This document shows positions 28,901 through 37,215 of a DNA stretch of 64,000 nucleotides, piece after piece. A program made the translations under genes and the position numbers. The DNA comes from Chryseobacterium gambrini (GTDB taxonomy: Bacteria > Bacteroidota > Bacteroidia > Flavobacteriales > Weeksellaceae). The stretch lies in NCBI RefSeq assembly GCF_900156825.1, contig NZ_FTOV01000010.1, positions 62,001 through 126,000 of the forward strand, in the 5' to 3' direction. The notes beneath the pieces were generated by a model that saw only the letters and a list, made by a program, of their open reading frames with translations, was not told the DNA's origin and ran no database searches. The stretch's first letter is position 1. Each line of letters opens with the position of its first letter.

Positions 28901-29186
28901 TTTAATTAAATTTACAGAAATTGATGTTCTTACAGAAGAAGAAATGATAGAAGTTAAAAATAAAACGATTTTTTCGGATGCGAAAAAATTGTCTGGTGAT
29001 GCTTATGATCAATGGTTAAAACTTAGAGATATTTTTAATGGCAAAAGAACGGTATATGATAAAAATGGGAATGTCATTATTCCTCCCAAAAAATGGGTTT
29101 ATCAAGTCACAATCGACAATATAGATCCTAGATTAAAGAAATGGTTACTAAGTAAAGGAATGACAGAAGTAAGAGAAGGTAAATAA
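25512..29186 (+). CDS. eCIS effector with C-terminal PD-(D/E)xK-like nuclease domain
   Basis: 1,224 residues. Residues 1-140 are the shared leader; about 140-470 is an Ala/Lys/Glu-rich, probably disordered or helical linker; about 480-970 contains long amphipathic and hydrophobic helices (AGAVSAVMAIVADPIGFLSN; VIGFLASLAGLGGLVDKVTG). The C-terminal 200 residues carry EIDVLTEEEMIEVKN, with Asp1138, Glu1147 and Lys1149 in the D-x(n)-E-x-K order of restriction-endonuclease-like toxins. DNA after about 28430 turns AT-rich, consistent with a swapped toxin end. A DNase role is inferred from this motif. Confidence 0.7.
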   Translation: MKAAKPVEKDNKNHHSQSKKQKAKKPVVVPLPVAEVAPLQTQKPEESAALAGFATPNINKTNASGIIAPVHGSQTIYDQGSEIMFKKHQESLAETGDINHPQTKKAEKNYTSTLNISQVKDYHDLKSGTYVPKTLEEQAAMAQSNGNSNSETAVSELADSVNISEVQDSVAAMDLSSEFTLAGEQEEAARTTPTSANSDPKFNQTIGLVKNTAKVKSTHSSKEKAESHANAAAAVPAGERKSKARGQQVEQLSQQRSEPFKASDFKRKLESKITKMKLPSNEKEADNFEKNNNIAQVNKSAGADVIAAKNNVTGKIAEVAKKEPDETKLAQRKATALPDPKIGSKVNIKASEAMPAKRGDSELSQPIAKSYRSVEQQFAKQQITDEQLAKSNEPDFINALNAKKAAKDNAEKAPKEFKNEESKKLEASKREAQGKTNSTMEGMHQSRKGLLDSVTNKQHKAGEKNTAKHQDVVDKLNAIYAETKKSVDGQLDDLESKVTQLFDAGAKDAKSAFERYVTKKIDNYKDERYGSWYRADKYGNRLEDAWNRKLPDEVNIFFVEGRKIFLQRLDGIIDTIANLVTSRLNAAKASIASGRQKVVTFIKNLPADVKKAIKGDIDAIQGQFKELENSISEKESSLIDSLATKYNDALKEVDELIVDIKNRNRGFIAAAEDATVGVAKTIMEIRKTLTELLSGAVSAVMAIVADPIGFLSNLIAGVSQGFTNFGTNIWTHLKTGFFGWLTGAMKNISFTLPEDIFSLKGIFSISTQMMGLTWDNIRGIGASVVGEPAMKVLEGSFKMVQIVQKDGFAGLWEHVKDQFADIKATVMDTIIDIIKTEAIQAGIKFILGLLTPAGAFVKAAMMIIDLVKFFIQKAAQIMELVKAITEGIKAIASGNVAAVAKAIENALGRAIPVVIGFLASLAGLGGLVDKVTGVVRKIRQRINNAIVKFWNFVKGKAKGLLGKIGFGDKKEKKKKREDLRTTEEKKRDLEEGVREGTQLLKDNSLTSKEREKRLKNIKQTYELKELKIVTDKVERDKATVHIHGEVNPTLNGNRIVVDFDSGNPLSIIERNKLIKIPGGQDKLDKINLMIQGNSSKLKDEYAEVRTALDALDSGRLSVSIGVDVFLDKGGLIKFTEIDVLTEEEMIEVKNKTIFSDAKKLSGDAYDQWLKLRDIFNGKRTVYDKNGNVIIPPKKWVYQVTIDNIDPRLKKWLLSKGMTEVREGK

Positions 29187-29199
29187 AAAATAAAAAATT

Positions 29200-29730
29200 A
29201 TGGGAAGTTACAATTCAACTTTAATATTGTTTAAAGAAAAACAAGATCCAAAAACATTTCTTTCTGATTTTCATAAGAAGCTTAAAGAAATAAATATTTT
29301 AATTGAAAAAAATTATTATCAGCGAGTTATTTTTAATGACAAAAGAAACGAAGAAGAGCATGAACCTATTGAATTAGATAGATCAATGACTGATGAAGAT
29401 ATAATTGATTTGGTATGTTCTTGGGGAGGGTTTGGTTTGTTATCTTACAGACATGATGACATTGAATTTACATTAAGTATAAATTATGTTTCTTGGGATG
29501 ATGAATTTATTGAAGGTATAGAAGTCTTTTATAATGCAAGCCACCAAAACTATATCAATAAGAATGAAATAAAAAATGACATTATTATAAAATTAGCTAA
29601 TTGTATTGATTATAAATTAGTGGTGGGAAGTATAGGAGATAGTGAAGATGATTTTAGGACGGACTTAGATTTAGAATATAATCTGAAATATATAAAAAAT
29701 AAAAAATTTGATATTGATTTAAGAGATTAA
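29200..29730 (+). CDS. Candidate immunity protein of the nuclease-type effector
   Basis: 176 residues, strongly acidic, starting MGSYNSTLILFKEKQDPKTF. It has no signal peptide or membrane segment and no family I recognise. It starts 13 nt after the effector stop, and its acidic character would suit a DNA-mimic or nuclease inhibitor. The role comes from position and composition only. Confidence 0.55.
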   Translation: MGSYNSTLILFKEKQDPKTFLSDFHKKLKEINILIEKNYYQRVIFNDKRNEEEHEPIELDRSMTDEDIIDLVCSWGGFGLLSYRHDDIEFTLSINYVSWDDEFIEGIEVFYNASHQNYINKNEIKNDIIIKLANCIDYKLVVGSIGDSEDDFRTDLDLEYNLKYIKNKKFDIDLRD

Positions 29731-29781
29731 ATTGATGAAAAATATAAATATGTTATTGATTAAATAAAACCTTACAAAAAA

Positions 29782-29807
29782 AGGAAACTTCCAATAGAAG
29801 GTTCCCT
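29782..29807 (+). terminator. Weak terminator after the nuclease cassette
   Basis: AGGAAACTTC CAATA GAAGGTTCCCT forms an imperfect stem followed by TTCTATTAAA. Confidence 0.45.
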
Positions 29808-29860
29808 TTCTATTAAAGGACTGTTTTTAAGCTCTCAAACTGAAAAATTTCAAAATAACC

Positions 29861-30075
29861 ATGACAGATTTTATAAAGAATTTAGAAGAATAAGTTGATA
29901 CCCAAATTGTTCCTTCAAATGAGCAAATCTGAAAAAATAATTATGAGATGGATAAAAAGTTAATTGAAATAAATCAGGTAACTGAGGAATAGCAGATAGA
30001 ACAGGCGAAGATTATACAAAATTTAAAAATGCGCCATTGGTTTCATCAACTGAAGATTTTAATAAACTAATTTAA
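29861..30075 (+). pseudogene. Decayed LRR-cassette start plus fragment of another gene
   Basis: The upstream bases (CAAACTGAAAAATTTCAAAATAACC) and the start MTDFIKNLEE match the two LRR genes downstream, but a stop follows after ten codons. The next stretch still resembles their next residues (VDTQIVPSNEQI against IQIIHSKKHI) with stops. A 3' fragment reading GEDYTKFKNAPLVSSTEDFN then ends at 30075, which looks like the tail of a different lost gene. A footprint of past cassette loss. Confidence 0.65.
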
Positions 30076-30080
30076 TAATT

Positions 30081-30635
30081 ATGGGAAATTTTACAACCGA
30101 CACTGTTATTGTAATAGAAAAGACACCTACAAAAGATATTGTAAATATAGTAGATGAAATTATGCTAGAAAATAATTTCACTGTTGCTTATGGTTATAGC
30201 CGTTTTTATTTTGAAGATACTAACCCAGATAGTAACCTTGATGATTCAAAAACAGTAGAGGCAGAAACTATGGAAGATGCCTTAAAAACTTTAGAGGAAT
30301 TTAAGAAAAACCCTACCGGAGGTAGTTATGAATACAATATGTTTTGGGGTTATAATGAATACGGACAAGAACTTGGTTATAATATATCGGTACATTTTCG
30401 ATCGTTTGATAACAAAAATATAGAAGCTGTAATTTTTTATGTTAGAGAAAATATTTTTGAAATAGCACACGAAAAAGAACTTAAAAGAGTATTTGCAGAA
30501 ATAAACAGGAGAACTAAAGTAATAGCAGCCACACAAAAAACAGACTATTATACTGATGACTATGATGAATTTGATATAATAGAAGAGATTATGTCTGGAA
30601 ATATTCATACTAAATACGAGTATAAGTTTCTTTAA
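30081..30635 (+). CDS. Small acidic orphan immunity-like protein
   Basis: 184 residues starting MGNFTTDTVIVIEKTPTKDI. Acidic, cytoplasmic, unrecognised family; the start (MGNFTTDTVIVIEK) faintly resembles that of the candidate immunity protein at 29200 (MGSYNSTLILFKEK), so the two may be distant relatives. It has no toxin next to it, as expected of an orphan immunity gene retained after toxin exchange. A perfect terminator follows. Confidence 0.5.
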   Translation: MGNFTTDTVIVIEKTPTKDIVNIVDEIMLENNFTVAYGYSRFYFEDTNPDSNLDDSKTVEAETMEDALKTLEEFKKNPTGGSYEYNMFWGYNEYGQELGYNISVHFRSFDNKNIEAVIFYVRENIFEIAHEKELKRVFAEINRRTKVIAATQKTDYYTDDYDEFDIIEEIMSGNIHTKYEYKFL

Positions 30636-30659
30636 ATAATTTCTGAGAAAAAGCTTTTA

Positions 30660-30688
30660 AAACTAAACTTTAATTAAAAGTTTAGTTT
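30660..30688 (+). terminator. Intrinsic terminator
   Basis: AAACTAAACTTT AATTA AAAGTTTAGTTT followed by TTTTATT; 12-bp perfect stem. Confidence 0.85.
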
Positions 30689-30742
30689 TTTTATTAAAGA
30701 GTTTATCTTTAACCTCTCAAACTGAGAAATTTCAAAATAACC

Positions 30743-31801
30743 ATGACAGATTTCATAAAAAAACTAGAAAAAGAGTTTGATATTCAAATTATTCATTCTA
30801 AGAAACATATTTGGGAAAATTATTTTGATACAGATGATGATGGAAATATTACAACACTTTATTTAGATGAGGTTGATTTAAATAAACTTGAAGTACTTCT
30901 ACCCATAGCAGACAGTTTGATTAATCTTGCTGTTGTTAAATGCAATATCAAAACTATAGGAGCTTTAAAATCGTTTAGCCGTTTAGAATCATTAAGCTTA
31001 AGACTTAATAGTTTGCACGGATCCACATTAAGTCATTTAAGCCATCTGAAAAAACTTAAACGATTGGATTTATGTGGAACAAACATTCAGGATACATCGC
31101 CACTTGGCAGCGTTACTCATTTGCAGGAATTGTATATTGGTAGTAGTAGCCGCCTTTACGAAGTGAATGGTTTAGAAGGTTTAAAATCTTTACAGCATTT
31201 AGATACATCTTACAGTAGAATTGATAGCATTGAAAAAGTTAGAATAAATGAAAATATCCCTTCACTGAATATAAAAGGGACTAAAATAAAAAAGATAATG
31301 CATTTGGAAAGGTTTTCTAATTTGCAAAGCCTTAATATGGAAAGTACTTTAGTCGAAAAAATTGAAGGATTGGATACATTAAAAAATCTAAAAGAGTTCT
31401 TTATATCTACATACAGGATAAAGCGTATTGAGGGTTTGGAAAATTTAACTGGATTGGAAGTTTTAGATTTAAATTTTAATAAAATATCAAAAATAGAAGG
31501 ATTGGATAATCTAATCAATTTGAAACGATTGAACCTTAATGAAAATCAAATAAAAAGAGTTGAAAATTTGGATAATCTTGTAAATCTTGAGCTTTTATTG
31601 CTAGAGCCTAATAATACTGTCACATATTTTGATACTTCTTTTTTTTATAATTTAGTTTCAGAATGTCATATTTACATACGCGATATTAAAGATATTGACG
31701 TGATTCAAGACGCAGCACCTAAAAATGTTAAAATTAATGTTGATAATAATTATCCTTATCCTGTATCTCTGTACAGAAAACCCAAAGGTATTTTTAAATA
31801 A
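30743..31801 (+). CDS. Leucine-rich-repeat protein, copy A
   Basis: 352 residues with about eight 22-residue SDS22-like repeats (LTGLEVLDLNFNKISKIEGL, INLKRLNLNENQIKRVENL), preceded by a 60-residue N-terminal helix (MTDFIKKLEKEFDIQIIHSK). No signal peptide, so it is cytoplasmic or cargo. It shares upstream sequence, start and fold with the next gene and has its own terminator. Such repeats bind proteins; an immunity, antitoxin or cargo role is possible, none proven. Confidence 0.8.
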   Translation: MTDFIKKLEKEFDIQIIHSKKHIWENYFDTDDDGNITTLYLDEVDLNKLEVLLPIADSLINLAVVKCNIKTIGALKSFSRLESLSLRLNSLHGSTLSHLSHLKKLKRLDLCGTNIQDTSPLGSVTHLQELYIGSSSRLYEVNGLEGLKSLQHLDTSYSRIDSIEKVRINENIPSLNIKGTKIKKIMHLERFSNLQSLNMESTLVEKIEGLDTLKNLKEFFISTYRIKRIEGLENLTGLEVLDLNFNKISKIEGLDNLINLKRLNLNENQIKRVENLDNLVNLELLLLEPNNTVTYFDTSFFYNLVSECHIYIRDIKDIDVIQDAAPKNVKINVDNNYPYPVSLYRKPKGIFK

Positions 31802-31846
31802 TTTTGTCTATAATACCATTTGAAAGATCACTCCCTTAAAACTTTT

Positions 31847-31877
31847 AAAGGAAAATTTCAATTAGAAATTTTCCTTT
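31847..31877 (+). terminator. Intrinsic terminator
   Basis: AAAGGAAAATTTC AATTA GAAATTTTCCTTT then TTTATTT; 13-bp perfect stem. Confidence 0.9.
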
Positions 31878-31923
31878 TTTATTTTATCTTTAAACTTTTA
31901 AGCAGAGAAATTTCAAAATAACC

Positions 31924-32976
31924 ATGACAGATTTTATAAAAAAATTAGAAAAAGAGTTTAATACTCAAGTGATCTATTCCAAAGAACATATCAGGGAAAA
32001 TTATTATGATGTAGATGAAGATGGGAATATTAAAACATTATATTTGAATGAGGTTGATTTAAAGGATATCGGTATATTATTACCAATAGCAGACAGTCTT
32101 GTTAAATTAGCCCTTCCATATTGTAATGTGGAAATGTTACGTCCATTAAATGCTTTTTCACGGTTAGAAACATTAGATTTAACCGGCAATGAATTACCGG
32201 AAAAATCATTTAGGTATTTAAGAGATTTAAAAAGTCTGAAAAATCTGGATTTGGCAGCAACTGAACTTAAAGATACTTCTTTGTTGGGCGATTTAATGAA
32301 TTTGGAAATATTATATATTGGTGGAGGCAATCGCTATCTTGAAGTAAATGGTTTGGAACATTTAAAGTTCTTACAACGGTTAGATGTCAGCCTGACTAGA
32401 ATTGATCATATAAAAAAGATAAATGTTAATGAAAATATACGCTCTTTAAATATTGGAGAAACTAAAATTGAAAAAATAACCGATTTGGAGCGTTTTCCCT
32501 ATTTGGAAGAATTGAGAGTAAATGGAACCTTAGTAGAAAAAATTGAGGGTTTGGATACCTTACACAATCTCAAACAACTTTTTATTTCGGCTACTCATGT
32601 AGAAGAAATTGAAGGCTTAGACAGTTTAACAAATTTAGAAGTATTAGACCTAAGTTATAATGAAATTTCAAAAATCAAAGGATTGGTTAATCTGAAAAAC
32701 TTAAGAGAACTAAATTTAAATGAAAATAAGATCACCAAAGTTGAGAATTTAGATCATCTTATTAATCTGGAGTATTTAATTTTTGAGGCGAATGAAATTA
32801 AAGAGTTTGATACGTCTTTTTTATCTAATTTAGTGTCCGAATGTTTTATTTCTCTATGTTTTACAGGAGATTATATCAAAGAGATTAAAGATGTTCCAAA
32901 GAATGTAACAATTAAGTTTGAAGATGATCATTTTGTACCGAGAACATTATATAGGTCAAAGGATTTGTTTCGATAA
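31924..32976 (+). CDS. Leucine-rich-repeat protein, copy B
   Basis: 350 residues, a close paralogue of copy A with the same N-terminus (MTDFIKKLEKEFNTQVIYSK), the same number of SDS22-like repeats and the same 5' flank, AGAGAAATTTCAAAATAACC. The repeat faces differ more than the N-terminus and the last repeat, as expected for diversified binding surfaces. It too is followed by its own terminator, so the pair forms two self-contained cassettes. Confidence 0.8.
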   Translation: MTDFIKKLEKEFNTQVIYSKEHIRENYYDVDEDGNIKTLYLNEVDLKDIGILLPIADSLVKLALPYCNVEMLRPLNAFSRLETLDLTGNELPEKSFRYLRDLKSLKNLDLAATELKDTSLLGDLMNLEILYIGGGNRYLEVNGLEHLKFLQRLDVSLTRIDHIKKINVNENIRSLNIGETKIEKITDLERFPYLEELRVNGTLVEKIEGLDTLHNLKQLFISATHVEEIEGLDSLTNLEVLDLSYNEISKIKGLVNLKNLRELNLNENKITKVENLDHLINLEYLIFEANEIKEFDTSFLSNLVSECFISLCFTGDYIKEIKDVPKNVTIKFEDDHFVPRTLYRSKDLFR

Positions 32977-32979
32977 TAA

Positions 32980-33013
32980 AAAGAAACTGTCTCAAAAATG
33001 AGGCAGTTTCTTT
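32980..33013 (+). terminator. Strong intrinsic terminator after LRR copy B
   Basis: AAAGAAACTGTCTCA AAAA TGAGGCAGTTTCTTT, a 15-bp stem with one G-T pair, followed by a T run. Confidence 0.92.
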
Positions 33014-33343
33014 TTTTACACCCGAGTTTTTCATTTCTATTTTTCTTCTTTTTAATTTTTGATAGCTCGATAAAAGTTTTCATGTTCGTTTTCCTTTCGG
33101 ATACTTTTTCATCTATTAATATGAGCGTCTTATTTTTTCTTTTGAAAAAACAGTAAAATTTCCCACAGTCAAATAAAAGCTTCTTAAGCTATACAAAATT
33201 TACGACTTACTGCAACTACAGAATGCAGGAGGCTAAAAACTTTAATAAGAAGAAAAAAATAAGGAATTTTGAACCCTCAAGTACAGATACTATTGGATCC
33301 AAATCAGCTGTGCTAAAAACTTAGAAAAGTTAAAAAATTAAGT
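33014..33343. promoter_or_regulatory. Leader of the fibre block with shared 19-nt motif
   Basis: No gene seen. It contains CTTACTGCAACTACAGAAT at 33206-33224, identical to the copies upstream of both effector genes. This suggests a shared regulatory element or a recombination footprint between cargo and fibre modules. No clear TAnnTTTG box was found. Confidence 0.5.
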
Positions 33344-35209
33344 ATGGAAAAAAATGAATCAACTACAAAAGAAATTCTAAAATTCTATTTTGAGACAGGA
33401 AAGAAACCTACCGAAGCTCAGTTCTCAGAATTTTTAGATTCTTACTGGCATAAAAAGGAAAGTATTCCTAAAGAAAAAATCGAAGGATTAGAAAATCTGT
33501 CATTAGACTTTGATCTTCTGTGGTCACCTACCAACAAAAAATTGTCATTAACAGATGCTCAGGGAAATGTATTGTCGGAAATTTCTTTGCAGTCTCTGGA
33601 CAATGAGGGGACAGATTTAAGGTATAATACTGCTACAGCGTCATTGGAACTTTATAATGCGGACAATGAGCTCTTAGACAGTATTCCTGTCGCCGATTTT
33701 GTAAATAATGTAGGTACGCAGCTGGCTTTAAATTCCAACATTTTACAGTTAAAAGACAGCAAAGGAAATGTGCTTTCTAATGTGATGTTTGCGGTTTCCA
33801 ACATCTCAGGCTTACAGACGGTATTGGATACAAAAGCAGAAAAAAACGTAGCTATTAATACTGTTTCTCCGTTACAGGGAGGAGGCAATTTATCGTCAGA
33901 CAGAACATTAAGCATATCTCAGTCTAATACGAATACTTCAGGTTATCTGAGTAATACAGACTGGAATACATTTAATAATAAATTTGATAGACCTTCCATG
34001 GGAGCGAATTATCTCGGAAGATGGAACGGCTCAACATTTATTAACAGCCTATTACAGGATAACGGAACCAGTTCGGGACTTGGAAGCAATAACTACAATA
34101 ATATTATCTGGTCTGTTGATTCTTCTTCTAAAGCAGCGCTTATCGCTCCAAGAATGACTCAGGCTCAAAGGCTTGCTATTTCTTTAGGAACCATTCAGGC
34201 GGGAGCTATTGTTTATCAGACTGATGCCGTTGCCGGATATTATCTCTGGAACGGAAGTTCATGGGGAACTTTGGGAAGTAATATTGCTACCGCAGATCTT
34301 ACCAATACTCAGGCAAGAACTTTCACTCAGAATGCGGATTTTACATGGAATACTTTAGGAAATGCTTATTTTTTGAAAGGACTGAAGGATGTAGGCATTG
34401 ATTACAAAGACCATCCCAAAGTTTTAAGAATAGACTCAAATACAAAACAGGTTGTAGAAGGTGATGCTCTGGTTGTAACCATACCGGATACTTTACCTAA
34501 CCCTGTTACACCAACATCACAAACTTTAAATATAGTTCACACTTACACAAACAGTCCTACCGCATTAGATACCAATGTAAAGGATTTAAATGAATTTATT
34601 ATGAATATAGGGAATTTACAATTTACACATTTAACGGTAGAAGATTGGAATTTAATTAATGCTAATCCAAACACTGCTGCTGTAATGACAGCTTCTAATG
34701 GTATATACTTAAAAAGCGATGCAGTAACATCATTTGGAGCTGGAGAAATAATGGCTTGTGCATATCCTAATTTGGTATTATCCGCTAATAAAAACTGGGT
34801 TTTTAAAATTGGATTATCTTTCGGATATAGTTCTTCATATAATAATAATCAAGGTATTGTTGGTATTACACAGAGTTCTGCAGATAAGAATATAGGTATT
34901 TTAAACGGTTTTTTAGCAAGTCTTTCAACGGGAACGTGGGATTATTACAATAGTATAAATTTTATAGAGCAGACTTATGATACTACTCCAGTTAATCAAA
35001 AAATAAATGCGACGGATTCTCTTCTAATATTTACAAAAGTAGGTAATATTCTTAATATTACAGTAAGAGCAGGTAATGCGGTAAAAACTTTTAATAGTGA
35101 TGTTACAGGAGTCAATAGCTTTAAACCTTTGGTTGCTTTAAAGCGCTTTGGAGATGGCAATACCGTTGGAGCAAAGACAGACTTTGGATCTTATTATTTA
35201 GAGCCTTAA
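33344..35209 (+). CDS. Tail-fibre protein 1, Afp13-like
   Basis: 621 residues. The first 50 residues (STTKEILKFYFETGKKPTEA, FSEFLDSYWHKKES, KIEGLENL) are shared with two other genes in this block and are probably the baseplate anchor. The middle contains the phage-fibre block SPLQGGGNLSSDRTLSISQS with SGYLSNTDWNTFNNKFDRPS, and the C-terminal 250 residues are a distinct, probably receptor-binding part. Fibres fix the eCIS to its target cell. Confidence 0.8.
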   Translation: MEKNESTTKEILKFYFETGKKPTEAQFSEFLDSYWHKKESIPKEKIEGLENLSLDFDLLWSPTNKKLSLTDAQGNVLSEISLQSLDNEGTDLRYNTATASLELYNADNELLDSIPVADFVNNVGTQLALNSNILQLKDSKGNVLSNVMFAVSNISGLQTVLDTKAEKNVAINTVSPLQGGGNLSSDRTLSISQSNTNTSGYLSNTDWNTFNNKFDRPSMGANYLGRWNGSTFINSLLQDNGTSSGLGSNNYNNIIWSVDSSSKAALIAPRMTQAQRLAISLGTIQAGAIVYQTDAVAGYYLWNGSSWGTLGSNIATADLTNTQARTFTQNADFTWNTLGNAYFLKGLKDVGIDYKDHPKVLRIDSNTKQVVEGDALVVTIPDTLPNPVTPTSQTLNIVHTYTNSPTALDTNVKDLNEFIMNIGNLQFTHLTVEDWNLINANPNTAAVMTASNGIYLKSDAVTSFGAGEIMACAYPNLVLSANKNWVFKIGLSFGYSSSYNNNQGIVGITQSSADKNIGILNGFLASLSTGTWDYYNSINFIEQTYDTTPVNQKINATDSLLIFTKVGNILNITVRAGNAVKTFNSDVTGVNSFKPLVALKRFGDGNTVGAKTDFGSYYLEP

Positions 35210-35325
35210 ATAGTTTTTTCTGCTGTAAATAATAAATCACAGCAGCTACAGAATACTGAAAGTAAAATACTTTCACAAAACTAAAAAACATCATATTAGA
35301 AATCCAGACAAAAAATATAAAAAAT

Positions 35326-36213
35326 ATGGAAGAACATAAAATAACATCACGGGAGGTGTTGAAAACCTATTTTGAAAAAGGAGACAATCCCACCCAGGAT
35401 CAATTTGCGGAATTAATAGATTCTTTAAAACATAAAGAGGACCTTACTACTGGTAAAGAAGCGGTAATGTTTGCAAACAGCTTAGCTTCTATGGATAACG
35501 GATTTATCAATTATTATATAAACTTAGATAATGGCGGAAAAGAAGTGAAATTTCCACTGGTTATAAGCCAGGATGGGACTGAAGATCAGATCATAGAAAT
35601 TGGAAATACCTACGGCAGTGAAAAAAGACAGTACTTTTTAGACAATGGACCTTACACTGTTAAAGCAAAAAAGTTTCCAAAAGAAGGATTAAATAATTAC
35701 GAATATTATCGATTATACTATCAGATAGAATCTAATTACGGCATTTACAGATATTTTGGAAATAACCTGCCGACAATTCCCGAAGGATTTGAATTCGGAA
35801 CACTTATAGATAAAAGACTTGTTTTTCAGATATATAAAGAAAATTTGGGTCAGCAATTAAATATTGTAAACACGAATATAAAGTTTGTAAACTATACTGA
35901 TTTGCCTATTCAATACAGATTGGATTCTGGTAATTGGGGACATAGATTTATTGATAAAGATATTGTTACCGATCATTACAATCTTTGGGACTATTTATAT
36001 TTTTATTACAGGGCAGATCTCACTAAAGAAACTCAAAATATAGAATGCCGGATTTATAATGATGATTCCGGACAGTTTTTAACAACAGGTTATTTGTATG
36101 CAGGACAAAATAACTTAAACAATTGGGGTGGAGGCTCAGTATATGGAATCAGAAATATAAGAATCGAATGTAGTTATCAAGACAATCAAAATAATCAAAT
36201 TAATTTCAAATAA
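35326..36213 (+). CDS. Short tail-fibre protein 2
   Basis: 295 residues. It starts with the same anchor (ITSREVLKTYFEKGDNPTQD, FAELIDSLKHKEDL) as the genes before and after. The remainder (about 60-295) is unrelated to them, rich in Tyr/Asn/Asp, and may be a compact binding domain. It starts 116 nt after fibre 1 and the next gene begins 10 nt after its stop. Called a fibre by its anchor only. Confidence 0.65.
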   Translation: MEEHKITSREVLKTYFEKGDNPTQDQFAELIDSLKHKEDLTTGKEAVMFANSLASMDNGFINYYINLDNGGKEVKFPLVISQDGTEDQIIEIGNTYGSEKRQYFLDNGPYTVKAKKFPKEGLNNYEYYRLYYQIESNYGIYRYFGNNLPTIPEGFEFGTLIDKRLVFQIYKENLGQQLNIVNTNIKFVNYTDLPIQYRLDSGNWGHRFIDKDIVTDHYNLWDYLYFYYRADLTKETQNIECRIYNDDSGQFLTTGYLYAGQNNLNNWGGGSVYGIRNIRIECSYQDNQNNQINFK

Positions 36214-36223
36214 CCGTATCCTA

Positions 36224-36820
36224 ATGAAACTAAAAATATTTGAACAAAATCAGCATCTTAAGGATCTTACGCCTTTTGAGCTAATGGCAAAAGATATCAC
36301 CATTCTTAATGGAATCGTTAAAGGGGAACCCACTTATGAAAAAGGAAGAAAAACCAGTACCGGTTACTATTTAGACAAAGAACAGACGAATCTGGCAATT
36401 GAGAAAACCTTTTCTGATGAACTGGATGAAAATGGATTTTTAAAAGGATTAAATATTCTGATTAAATGGTTTGATATCTACGGAAACCCGGTGCTTGTCA
36501 AACGAGTCTATGTTCCTCTCTCTGTCTCGGAAAGTGCGGAAATCATTATTAAAAGACGTAAACGAATGATTGATTATCTGAAGGAATCCGGATTAAGATT
36601 AGGAGTAAAAGAATATATCGATTCTCTTTTTAATTATTATTCAAATTATCAGCAATCGGGAATTACAAGAAATCTTTTGAATAGCTTTATTGAGAATGGA
36701 TCGGATGAATTACAACAAGCTGTTACCAATGAAAATAATCAGGAAATAACAGGTATTCTTAACCATATTTTACCAAACGGAACTACCGTTAAAGATTCAT
36801 TACTCGATCAGATCTCATAA
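36224..36820 (+). CDS. Unknown protein coupled to fibre genes
   Basis: 198 residues, no membrane segment or signal. It starts MKLKIFEQNQHLKDLTPFEL and has a strongly conserved-looking middle (GLNILIKWFDIYGNPVLVKR, IIIKRRKRMIDYLKESG). The gene is packed 10 nt behind fibre 2. Small genes placed between phage fibre genes often encode fibre-assembly chaperones, which is a possibility here. Family not recognised. Confidence 0.55.
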   Translation: MKLKIFEQNQHLKDLTPFELMAKDITILNGIVKGEPTYEKGRKTSTGYYLDKEQTNLAIEKTFSDELDENGFLKGLNILIKWFDIYGNPVLVKRVYVPLSVSESAEIIIKRRKRMIDYLKESGLRLGVKEYIDSLFNYYSNYQQSGITRNLLNSFIENGSDELQQAVTNENNQEITGILNHILPNGTTVKDSLLDQIS

Positions 36821-37215
36821 AAAATTCTTACATTAATTATTTTCAGAAATCAAGGTAACACTTTATATACTTATGGGAAAAGTTTTAGCTTTAAACCATC
36901 AACCAGCTCTGAAAAGAATTATCGAGAAAATCAGAAAAATAAAATAGCCTAAACATCAGCGGCAAATTTTAACCTATTCAATCCTTACCATTTTATCACT
37001 AAAAACTCTTCATTACTCTAATGGAGATGAATGGGTTTGTTCCCAAAATCATTGAGATACAATAGATCTGTAAGGATTGGAGAATACCTTCTTTTCTATT
37101 CAGCCGAGTTTTTTAACTAATCATCATGAAGGATAAATCGGCGAAACTTTTTAAAAGTTTTACCGATTTATTCAAATTACTTACATCGAAACACAAAATA
37201 AAAATAATAACTTCC
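36821..37215. other. Gap before fibre 3
   Basis: No supported gene beyond a 24-codon frame at 36873-36947 (starts MGKVLALNHQPALKRIIEKI), too short to call. The in-frame 30 codons before 37216 (from ATG 37126) are not conserved with the paralogues and are left out of fibre 3. Confidence 0.4.
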
